This document shows, piece by piece, positions 14,209 through 21,733 of a DNA stretch of 45,667 bases. This DNA comes from a virus, in IMG/VR virus record IMGVR_UViG_3300007540_000022, positions 1 to 45,667 of that record. One strand, 5' to 3'. Below the pieces are notes generated by a model. The model searched no databases and was not told the origin of the DNA. It was given only the letters and a program-made list of their open reading frames with translations. Position numbers and translations under genes: made by a program. Position 1 is the first letter of the stretch; every line of letters starts with the position of its first letter.

Positions 14209-15135
14209 ATGTTATATAAAATGAAAGAGACCCCCTCACAACTGCCTATACCGGCATTCGTTATGAATTTTCCCTTCACATTATCTACTGCAAACCCCAA
14301 TAATATTTGGATGCAAGAAATGGAAGAAGAAGCACTTAAAATAAATAAAGGAACTGCTTATCGTCAATTTTTAGATTTATATCAATTTGTAGCAGGCAAT
14401 AGCTTAGCTTATGTACTACCCGCTGATGGAGATTTCCAAGATTTGGTATATGTAGCAAATTTAGGTATTTATTTACCTCATATTAAAGATTCAAATAATA
14501 TTATTATGGCAAACTTTACTTCTGAACCTCGACAAGGGGAAGAAGAAGTTGGAAAACCATTTTTTGAATCCATGGGTTATAAAGTTCATATGTGTCCCTT
14601 TAAATGGGAAGGTGAAGCAGATTTAAAATATCTCTATGACAATGTTTATGTAGGGGGTTACGGAATGCGCTCAGATATCCAAGCCTATGAATGGATGGAA
14701 AAAGAATTTGGTATGAAAATCATTAAACTAGAAATGGTTGATGAATATCTATACCACTTAGATTGTTCTATTTTCCCGTTAACTAAAGAAAAAACATTGG
14801 TTTGCACGGAACTATATGATGATGTTGAATTAGCTGAATTATCACAATATACTGACGTAATAAACATAGAAGGTGACGACGCCCTTAACGGAATGGCAAA
14901 TTCAGTACGTTTGGGCAACACAATTTTATGTGCTTCAAATATTTCTGAAATGACTAGAGCAGATGAAAATTATGAAGCAGAAAAACATAAAATTGAAAGC
15001 TTAGAAAAAATCTGCTTTAACGAAGGACTCGAACCAGTATTTTTCAATATCTCAGAATACATGAAGTCAGGAGCTATGTTAAGCTGTATGATAATGCATT
15101 TGAATTATGTAGATTACGATAAATCCCTCCTATAA
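14209..15135 (+). CDS. Pentein-fold amidinotransferase/DDAH-like enzyme
   Basis: A 308-residue protein of the guanidino-modifying pentein superfamily (arginine deiminase, dimethylargininase, amidinotransferase). Diagnostic features in order are 'LAYVLPADGDFQDLVYVANLG', 'ANFTSEPRQGEE', 'WEGEADLKYL' then 'YVGGYGMRSD', 'YHLDCSIFPL' with the catalytic His183, 'MANSVRLGNTIL', and 'ISEYMKSGAMLSCMIMHL' with the nucleophile Cys293 about 15 residues from the end. All catalytic elements appear present, so it should be active on a guanidino compound, substrate unknown. An ATG at 14221 is an alternative start. The stop shares its last base with the next ATG, coupling it to the decarboxylase. Such an enzyme between capsid and fibre genes is unusual. 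Confidence 0.75.
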   Translation: MLYKMKETPSQLPIPAFVMNFPFTLSTANPNNIWMQEMEEEALKINKGTAYRQFLDLYQFVAGNSLAYVLPADGDFQDLVYVANLGIYLPHIKDSNNIIMANFTSEPRQGEEEVGKPFFESMGYKVHMCPFKWEGEADLKYLYDNVYVGGYGMRSDIQAYEWMEKEFGMKIIKLEMVDEYLYHLDCSIFPLTKEKTLVCTELYDDVELAELSQYTDVINIEGDDALNGMANSVRLGNTILCASNISEMTRADENYEAEKHKIESLEKICFNEGLEPVFFNISEYMKSGAMLSCMIMHLNYVDYDKSLL

Positions 15136-15884
15136 TGGCTCAATATTTAGAAGACTGGTTAGAGGGGGAGGTTGCAGAATTATCAAAATTGGAAGTAGGT
15201 GAATTATCAAATACTTTCTTTTTTAGAGACCCAATGCGCCCTAACTATGTAGACCACAGACACTTTTACTCCCCAGCCGACGGAACAATTTTATATCAAA
15301 AGGTAGTTCAAAACGCTACTGACCCTATAGTAGAAATTAAGGGTATGAATTATACAATTCAAGATGTACTTGGGGATAAAACTTACGATAAACCTTCTCT
15401 TGTAATTGGCATATTTATGTCATTTTATGATGTTCATATAAATAGAATACCCTACCCTGGTATATTACAATATAAAGGTTTAGATCCTATAGAATCTACT
15501 AACAAACCTATGTTAGCTATAGAAAAAGATATTTTAAATGCTGCTATTAACCCTAATAATTTAGAATATCTTAAGTATAATGAAAGAATGTGGAATAAAA
15601 TTTACTCTCCACAATTAGATTATACTTATTACTTAGTCCAAATAGCAGACGAGGACGTAAATGTTATAGCTCCCTTCATTAATGACCAGAATTCACCTGT
15701 ATCACAAAATGAACGTTTTTCACTTATAAGATGGGGCTCACAAGTTGACCTAGTTTTACCACTGGATGATAGATTTAACTTTGACCTTGTTTTAGAGAAT
15801 GAAATGCATGTAAACGCCGGATTAGATAAACTAGTTAAAATTAACTTTAATAATGACCCATTTCAATACGACCGAAGAAGCTAA
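15135..15884 (+). CDS. Phosphatidylserine decarboxylase-like pyruvoyl enzyme
   Basis: A 249-residue member of the PSD family, which self-cleaves to form a pyruvoyl cofactor and decarboxylates phosphatidylserine or, in related members, other amino-acid substrates. 'FFFRDPMRP' (28-36) and 'YSPADG' (45-50) match the N-terminal family motif, with Asp49 as the triad acid. 'GIFMSFYDVHINRIPYPG' (92-109) holds the triad His101. 'RFSLIRWGSQVDLVLP' (194-209) carries the Gly201-Ser202 self-cleavage site, here GSQ rather than the common GST. No membrane helix is seen, so any lipid action would be peripheral. It is coupled to both neighbours, starting on the upstream stop and overlapping PhoH by 32 bases. 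Confidence 0.8.
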   Translation: MAQYLEDWLEGEVAELSKLEVGELSNTFFFRDPMRPNYVDHRHFYSPADGTILYQKVVQNATDPIVEIKGMNYTIQDVLGDKTYDKPSLVIGIFMSFYDVHINRIPYPGILQYKGLDPIESTNKPMLAIEKDILNAAINPNNLEYLKYNERMWNKIYSPQLDYTYYLVQIADEDVNVIAPFINDQNSPVSQNERFSLIRWGSQVDLVLPLDDRFNFDLVLENEMHVNAGLDKLVKINFNNDPFQYDRRS

Positions 15885-16551
15885 AGAAATTTTTAGAGAA
15901 AAAAAAGTAGCAAAAAACCCTATAAAGTTTAAAATACAATTAAACGATGAACAGAAAGAAGCAAAACAACTAATACTAGACAACACAATTACACTATTAG
16001 CGGGTCAAGCAGGATCAGGTAAAACCCTATTAGCTTGTCAAGTAGCTTTAGATGGTTTACTTAGAAGAATCTACACCAAAATCATTATTACTCGTCCTAC
16101 AGTAAGTAAAGAAGAAATCGGTTTCCTCCCAGGTGATTTAAGAGAAAAAATGGACCCCTGGGTGCAACCTATTTATCAAAATTTATTTATGTTATATGAT
16201 AAGGCTAAAATCGAAAAACTTATAGCAGATGGTAAAATAGAAATTGTACCTGTTTCATTTATGAGAGGTAGAACATTTTTAGATGCATGTGTTATTGTAG
16301 ATGAAGCTCAAAATGTAACCCACGATCAAATGGAAATGATTACAACACGTCTGGGTTTAAGGTCCAAAATGATGGTATGTGGTGATGCTCACCAAACAGA
16401 TTTAAAGAAAAAATCAGACTCTGGATTTAAATATCTTTACAAAGCATCACGAAAAATTAAAAATCTTGAAGCTATTACACTCCAATCTAACCACCGCAAT
16501 GAAATTGTAGAAGATTTACGTGATTATTATGAAGATAACCCCATTTTCTAA
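15853..16551 (+). CDS. phoH: PhoH-like ATPase
   Basis: A 232-residue PhoH-family P-loop ATPase. Walker A is GQAGSGKT (51-58). 'ITRPTVSKEEIGFLPGDLREKMDPW' follows (starting near residue 79, part of the family signature). 'VPVSFMRGRTF' precedes Walker B VIVDEAQN (147-154), and 'MMVCGDAHQTDL' follows. The RNA-helicase-like core is complete and near full length for phage PhoH. The gene is common in marine phages but its role there is unsettled; phosphate stress or RNA metabolism have been proposed. It overlaps the decarboxylase gene by 32 bases in another frame, the tightest coupling in the cassette. Confidence 0.93.
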   Translation: MTHFNTTEEAKEIFREKKVAKNPIKFKIQLNDEQKEAKQLILDNTITLLAGQAGSGKTLLACQVALDGLLRRIYTKIIITRPTVSKEEIGFLPGDLREKMDPWVQPIYQNLFMLYDKAKIEKLIADGKIEIVPVSFMRGRTFLDACVIVDEAQNVTHDQMEMITTRLGLRSKMMVCGDAHQTDLKKKSDSGFKYLYKASRKIKNLEAITLQSNHRNEIVEDLRDYYEDNPIF

Positions 16552-16563
16552 TATTTATAAATA
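16550..16563 (+). promoter_or_regulatory. Intergenic motif AATATTTATAA overlapping TATAAATA
   Basis: A copy of the recurring motif at 16550-16560, 15 bases before the ATG at 16576. The overlapping TATAAATA at 16556-16563 is the exact T4 late-promoter box in the direction of the genes. Confidence 0.55.
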
Positions 16564-16575
16564 AATCGACTTAAC

Positions 16576-18972
16576 ATGGCAAAAATTGAATGGGCTAATA
16601 GAGCAGACTCTGGATCTAACAGTGAGGTTAGTGCATCTATATTTAACGAAACCAAAACCTCAGTTAACACCTTATATGATATAATAGAGGCCCAAACTGG
16701 AAACACAGGCTCTTCCCCAACAGGAAGCCAATTTATCTCAGGCACTATTTATATCTCAAGTAGTATAATACCCAATACCGCACCGGGTGAAACCGTTTCT
16801 TCTTTTAGTTTAGGGGGACCTAACTCGGCATGGAGCGAAATTTATGTATCCGATGGATCTATAAATTTTGTATCGGGGTCAAATATATCTTCTTTTACTA
16901 AAGCGGAGTTAGACTCAATAAAAGAAGGTAAATCCGCTTCTACAGGATCAAAAGGGGGAATTAATTCGGGTTCATGGATTACAACTCAAGCAATATTTTC
17001 TGAAGGGGTTGATACTAGCTACTTCAGACTAGGCCCAGATAGAATTTATACATCTATAGGATCAAACCTTTTATTAGACCTTACAGGCTCTCAAGTTTTA
17101 ATAGGTTTAAGTGGTTCTTCTAGTACTAACACACTTTATGGAAATCTTCATATTCCTTCTGGGAGTATCGAAGTAACAGGATCTATTATAGTTAAATCTA
17201 ATTCCCCAGGCATTTTATCTTTAGGAGACCTTGTGCTGGGAGCAGGAGAAACAGGATCAGGGGGAGGTATCTTTCCCTTAAGTCCCTTTGCAGATGAAAC
17301 CTTTTTGGGTGCCCTTGCTTCAGGAAACGATCAAATATGGATGTACAATAACGGAACATCTTCTTTTTCTTCTTTTGCTAACTTAGGTTACCAAAGTAAA
17401 ATCTCAGGATCTAACTCTCTAACTACAGGATTCCAAACAATAGCAGGATACTACTCTCATGCTGAAGGACATCACACAACAACTAATCCTTCTACGGATG
17501 TAGTCTTAGGCCCTACAGTATATGGATTTGGTGCTTATGCCCACGCTGAAGGATCATATAGCACAGCTTCTGCATTTTATTCACATGCTGAAGGTCTAAA
17601 TACTCTAACCACAGGCTCATCAGGAGGAGGACAGCATTCCGAAGGTAAAGAAACTATAGCAAGTGGTGAAGCTTCCCATGCTGAAGGTTACTTAACTATA
17701 GCATATGGGGCTACATCTCATACCGAAGGATTTGGAACTATAGCACTAGGAGTTTCCTCTCATGCTGAAGGATTTTATACCATAGCATCGGGGTCAGCTC
17801 AACACGTTCAAGGTAAATATAATACCCATGATAATACTACTTCCTTAATGATTATAGGAAACGGTGTTAGCGATGGAGCTAGAAGTGACTTAGCTTTATT
17901 TAATTCTAATGGCATTGAATTTAAAAACGACCTTACAGCATCTCTCATCTCAGCTAGTGGTGCTTTATATGCCGCTATCCCTGAAGATACTAATAGTAGT
18001 GGTACTAATGTTGTAGTATATGATCCTACAACAGGTCAATTCGAATATACAGGTTCATATTCTTCTGGGGGGAGTGGAGGGGAAGATACTGATTGGTATA
18101 TAACCGCTGATAATTTAAATGTTACTTCTTCCCGAACTGTAGTTATCACAGGAAGTTTAGCTCAAGGCCAATTTAACATTGTTGGAGGTTTATACTCCCA
18201 TGCACAAGGATATGATACTATAACACAAGCAGGATATTCACATGCTGAAGGAAATGGAACCGTAGCGGGGGCTGAAGGATCTCATGCTGAAGGACGCACT
18301 ACAAAAACTAATGGAGTTTACTCCCACACTGAGGGCCGTGAAACCCAAACTTTAGGGAACTACTCTCACGCTGAAGGTTACCTAACTACAGCATCAGGTC
18401 AATTCTCTCATACTGAAGGCGAAGCCACACTTGCCTCAGGGAGGGGATCTCATGCTGGAGGTTATAACACCCATGCAACAGGATCATTTACCCATGCTGA
18501 AGGGTACGATACATTTGCCTTTGGAAGGGGAGCCCATACCGAAGGATCTTTCACATCCGCCTCAGGTGATTTTTCCCATGCTGAAGGTACCCTTACACTA
18601 GCTATAGGAGAATCATCACATGCTCAAGGATTCACAACTCTAGCAAATGGTTCTTACTCATTTGCAGCAGGTTCTGGATCAAGAGCCCAAGGTACCGGTT
18701 CATTTTCTACAGGTGATAATACAATTGCCCAAAGGGATTACTCAACTGCGGTAGGTAAATTTACAAAATTCGGTGATGCTGATGGGATAGGAAAAATCGA
18801 TGAAGCTTTATTTATTGTAAGTAATGGTACTAACGATGGAAGTAGAAAAAATATTGTAGTAATCAATACGGCTTCAATATTCTTAGATGCTCAAAGCTTA
18901 CCCACATCAGACCCCGAATTTATAGGCCAAGTATGGAGAGATGGAGTTAACTTAAAAATTTCATTAGGATAA
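16576..18972 (+). CDS. Tail-fibre/adhesin with YadA-head SHAEG repeats
   Basis: A 798-residue protein. The N-terminal segment 'AKIEWANRADSGSN' and following helical residues probably attach it to the virion. Two blocks of left-handed-roll repeats follow (S-H-A-E-G-x-x-T-x-A-x-G type), with about 8 units at residues 290-420 and about 12 at 540-720. These are like the trimeric head domains of YadA/Hia autotransporters. Each block ends in a related stalk, 'IIGNGVSDGARSDLALFN' and 'IVSNGTNDGSRKNIVVIN', so the protein arose by internal duplication. It should form a trimeric, ligand-binding fibre. It is preceded by the intergenic motif and starts the adhesin island. Confidence 0.85.
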   Translation: MAKIEWANRADSGSNSEVSASIFNETKTSVNTLYDIIEAQTGNTGSSPTGSQFISGTIYISSSIIPNTAPGETVSSFSLGGPNSAWSEIYVSDGSINFVSGSNISSFTKAELDSIKEGKSASTGSKGGINSGSWITTQAIFSEGVDTSYFRLGPDRIYTSIGSNLLLDLTGSQVLIGLSGSSSTNTLYGNLHIPSGSIEVTGSIIVKSNSPGILSLGDLVLGAGETGSGGGIFPLSPFADETFLGALASGNDQIWMYNNGTSSFSSFANLGYQSKISGSNSLTTGFQTIAGYYSHAEGHHTTTNPSTDVVLGPTVYGFGAYAHAEGSYSTASAFYSHAEGLNTLTTGSSGGGQHSEGKETIASGEASHAEGYLTIAYGATSHTEGFGTIALGVSSHAEGFYTIASGSAQHVQGKYNTHDNTTSLMIIGNGVSDGARSDLALFNSNGIEFKNDLTASLISASGALYAAIPEDTNSSGTNVVVYDPTTGQFEYTGSYSSGGSGGEDTDWYITADNLNVTSSRTVVITGSLAQGQFNIVGGLYSHAQGYDTITQAGYSHAEGNGTVAGAEGSHAEGRTTKTNGVYSHTEGRETQTLGNYSHAEGYLTTASGQFSHTEGEATLASGRGSHAGGYNTHATGSFTHAEGYDTFAFGRGAHTEGSFTSASGDFSHAEGTLTLAIGESSHAQGFTTLANGSYSFAAGSGSRAQGTGSFSTGDNTIAQRDYSTAVGKFTKFGDADGIGKIDEALFIVSNGTNDGSRKNIVVINTASIFLDAQSLPTSDPEFIGQVWRDGVNLKISLG

Positions 18973-18978
18973 TAATTA

Positions 18979-19296
18979 ATGTCTTCTAGAATACCATTTG
19001 AATGGGGTAATGCTAATTTTGCCTGGAACACTAACCCATTTGGAGCAAGACAAAGCCGTAACCCCTTTACATGGGACGATTGCGCTCTAGTTGAAGAAGT
19101 AATACAAGCCGGAAGAGCTTATGGTGAAGTATTTAAAGATAAAAAAAAGAAAAAACGCTTTATAAAACTTATATGCCAAATAGAGGGCGTAGAATACAAA
19201 GAAACTAAAGAGGTAAAGGAAAGGCAAATACGTATTACGGATGTAGCGCTAGTTGCTAAGGAAGTATTAGGAATAGATTTAAAAATAGACATATAA
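18979..19296 (+). CDS. Small conserved virion-type protein
   Basis: A 105-residue protein. The N-terminus 'IPFEWGNANFAWNTNPFGARQSRNPFTWDDCALVEEV' (given here only as a region, residues 4-40) is aromatic and repeated in pattern (F-x-W twice). A Lys-rich helix and a C-terminal 'ALVAKEVLGIDLKIDI' follow. I recall similar small proteins beside fibre genes in T4-like marine phages, with no assigned function. It starts 6 bases after the fibre gene and its stop overlaps the next ATG, so it probably works with those proteins. Confidence 0.55.
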   Translation: MSSRIPFEWGNANFAWNTNPFGARQSRNPFTWDDCALVEEVIQAGRAYGEVFKDKKKKKRFIKLICQIEGVEYKETKEVKERQIRITDVALVAKEVLGIDLKIDI

Positions 19297-19868
19297 TGTA
19301 CAAATTATTTACTGACAAAACCGAACTCTTTGAGTGTAATATAAAATTAGAAGGGGCTTCTTTAAAGAATAGTCAAGCACGTCTATTAGTAGAATCTGAA
19401 GGCTTAAACCTTATGTTTAAGGGCACTATAAGTTCAACAGGCAAATGCCAAATTCCTATTAAAAAATTAAAAGGTCTCTTAGATGAAAACATCAGTGGAG
19501 ATATCAAATTGGAAGTAATTGCGGATGATACTTATTTTACCCCATGGAAATCAAAATTTACAGTAGATACTTCACGAAAGATTACCGTAGAAGTTAAATC
19601 TCAAGAAGATTTAGAAGTCTTAACTGAATCAAAACCTACAGTCTCTGTAGAGAATGTTAAAAATAGCGTGTCTCTCCACGAAAGGGAACATATCATTACC
19701 CTACTACGGTTGTTGATTAAGGAAGATATTAATTTAGAAAATCTCTCTATTAAAAAAGATAAACTCAACAATCTTGTTGGTACTTACTTACAAGAAAATG
19801 AAATTGCCTCTAATCAAAAGGAAACCATCATTGAAGGAGTATTAACAGGGTTGTCTAAAATAGGTTAA
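19296..19868 (+). CDS. Conserved structural/assembly protein, unknown function
   Basis: A 190-residue protein. Residues about 1-100 are a predicted beta-sandwich of alternating strands ('FECNIKLEGASLKNSQARLLV', 'GDIKLEVIADDTYFTPWKS', cited as landmarks). Residues about 130-190 are helical ('REHIITLLRLLIKEDINL', 'IIEGVLTGLSKI'). It resembles conserved unknowns beside fibre genes in marine T4-like phages. It starts on the last base of the preceding stop. I propose a fibre adaptor or chaperone from context, without direct evidence. Confidence 0.5.
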   Translation: MYKLFTDKTELFECNIKLEGASLKNSQARLLVESEGLNLMFKGTISSTGKCQIPIKKLKGLLDENISGDIKLEVIADDTYFTPWKSKFTVDTSRKITVEVKSQEDLEVLTESKPTVSVENVKNSVSLHEREHIITLLRLLIKEDINLENLSIKKDKLNNLVGTYLQENEIASNQKETIIEGVLTGLSKIG

Positions 19869-19870
19869 GA

Positions 19871-21733
19871 ATGGCATTACCTGATTTAACAGGGCAAAAT
19901 ATAGAAAATACTTATCAAAGGGTATTACAAACTGATGGCACTGTTATATATGATGGTACTGGGTCAGTTTTTCTCCCTATAAGTGCTTCTTACGCGGTAA
20001 CTGCTTCTTATGCTGAATATGCTGTATCTGCTTCCCATGAGATTATAAAAGAAGTATCCTCTTCTTATGCCGATTACGCCAAAGAATCAGGATTATCCAC
20101 CTCCTCCATATCTGCCTCTTATGCTTTAACAGCTTCTTATGCTTTAAACTCCCCTGATACATTCCCATACACAGGGAGTGCTATAATTAGTGGTAGTTTA
20201 GTAGTTACTGGATCTACAGAAATACAATACTTAACAGCCTCAGGACTTAACTACCCTGCTATTGATGGGGGTGAAAAACAATTTATTACTACTGATGGTA
20301 GTGGTAATCTAAGTTTTGATTGGTCTGATAGAACTAACATAGATGTAAAAAATACATATGGGATAACCTTACCTATAGGAACACCTGTATACATAAGTGG
20401 CTTCCAGGGAGCTTCTATATTTCAAATTGCCCCTGCTTCTGCTTCAGAAGCTAACACCATGCCCTCTATTGGTATTTTAGACCAAACATTAAATGCCAAC
20501 GATCAGGGTTATGCTACTTTATTAGGTGCCGTAAGAGGGGTTGATACTAATGGGTATTCAATTAATCAAAGTTTATATGTAGGTGAAGGAATCTTAACTC
20601 CTAACAGACCAACAGGTTCTGCTTTAATCCAAAAAATCGCTAGAGTAGGAAGAGTTGCCAATAATGGAGAAATAACAGTATTAGGAGCGGGGAGAAGTAA
20701 TGATATACCTAACCTCCAACCAGGTTATGCTTGGGTAGGAGATAGTACCTGGAATGCGGTTGCAACACCTACATCATCATTTAATGAAGATCCATTCCCA
20801 TATACAGGAAGTGCTATAATTAGTGGTAGTTTAGAGGTAATAGGAGATACTAACATTACAGGTTCACTTATCACATCAGGTTCTATTGTAGATTTTTCTT
20901 TAGCATCTTCTATTAATCTAGGTTTAGAACCTGCATTTAAGTCCGCAGGACTTTTTTTTATAAATACTTCAGTAAACTATAACGTAACTACCCCTATAAA
21001 TGTTCAGTTTGACCAAATTGAATACAACCAAGGAAGTTCTTTAACCCCTTCAACAGGGAGTAATACATCAGTAATTACTATTTCTGAAGCAGGATATTAC
21101 CAAGTAGATGCTGCAGTTGCCTTTAATACAGGTGGGGCAAGAACTACTCCTGGAATGAATATCTTTATTAATGGGGTTGAAGTACAAGGTAGAGCTTATG
21201 GTTATATAAGAAATGCTAGTGGGGCTGATGAGGCTAGTTGTACTCTTTCTAGAATTATTTATTGTCCTGGCGGTAATGAACAAATAGAAATTAAAGTAGC
21301 TAACTATGCAGCAAGCGGTACTTGCAACGCCCAACAAGGATATTTTCAATTAACTAAAGTAGATAATCCCGCTTTACAAGGTCCTGCTGGACCAGCAGGC
21401 CCCGCAGGGCAAGCTGGTACTTCTTTTTCAGTTTCTTTAGAAAGTACAGGAAGAACACTTGCTTTAAGTGATAATTTAACCTATATAAAATGTTCTCCTT
21501 CCTCCCCAGGAGCTACTTACACAGTCCCTCCCCAATCAGATGTTTCATGGCCTGATTCATGTGAAGTAGCTTTTGAACAGGGTAATGCCTTTCCTATTAC
21601 TATAGCAGCAGGGAGCGGAGTTACAATTAATTCCTCAGCAACTCTTGTAACGTCAGGTCAATATGCTGTTATAGCTTTAAAAAGAGTCAGTACTAATACA
21701 TGGACTTTAACAGGTGAACGAGCAACTACTTGA
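19871..21733 (+). CDS. Tail-fibre protein with C1q-like domain and collagen linker
   Basis: A 620-residue fibre protein. Residues about 35-95 carry ASYA repeats (SASYAVTASYAEYA, SASYALTASYALN), predicted to form a trimeric helical or beta stalk. The segment YTGSAIISGSL occurs twice (about 98 and 311), marking a duplicated module. Residues about 355-495 are a C1q-like jelly roll ('VITISEAGYYQVDAAVAF'). A short collagen linker GPAGPAGPAGQAG follows at about 500. The C-terminal 100 residues are a beta domain ('ALSDNLTYIKC', 'SGVTINSSATLVTSGQYAVIALK') common at phage fibre ends. A receptor-binding fibre is the natural reading. Its stop region overlaps the next start. Confidence 0.8.
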   Translation: MALPDLTGQNIENTYQRVLQTDGTVIYDGTGSVFLPISASYAVTASYAEYAVSASHEIIKEVSSSYADYAKESGLSTSSISASYALTASYALNSPDTFPYTGSAIISGSLVVTGSTEIQYLTASGLNYPAIDGGEKQFITTDGSGNLSFDWSDRTNIDVKNTYGITLPIGTPVYISGFQGASIFQIAPASASEANTMPSIGILDQTLNANDQGYATLLGAVRGVDTNGYSINQSLYVGEGILTPNRPTGSALIQKIARVGRVANNGEITVLGAGRSNDIPNLQPGYAWVGDSTWNAVATPTSSFNEDPFPYTGSAIISGSLEVIGDTNITGSLITSGSIVDFSLASSINLGLEPAFKSAGLFFINTSVNYNVTTPINVQFDQIEYNQGSSLTPSTGSNTSVITISEAGYYQVDAAVAFNTGGARTTPGMNIFINGVEVQGRAYGYIRNASGADEASCTLSRIIYCPGGNEQIEIKVANYAASGTCNAQQGYFQLTKVDNPALQGPAGPAGPAGQAGTSFSVSLESTGRTLALSDNLTYIKCSPSSPGATYTVPPQSDVSWPDSCEVAFEQGNAFPITIAAGSGVTINSSATLVTSGQYAVIALKRVSTNTWTLTGERATT

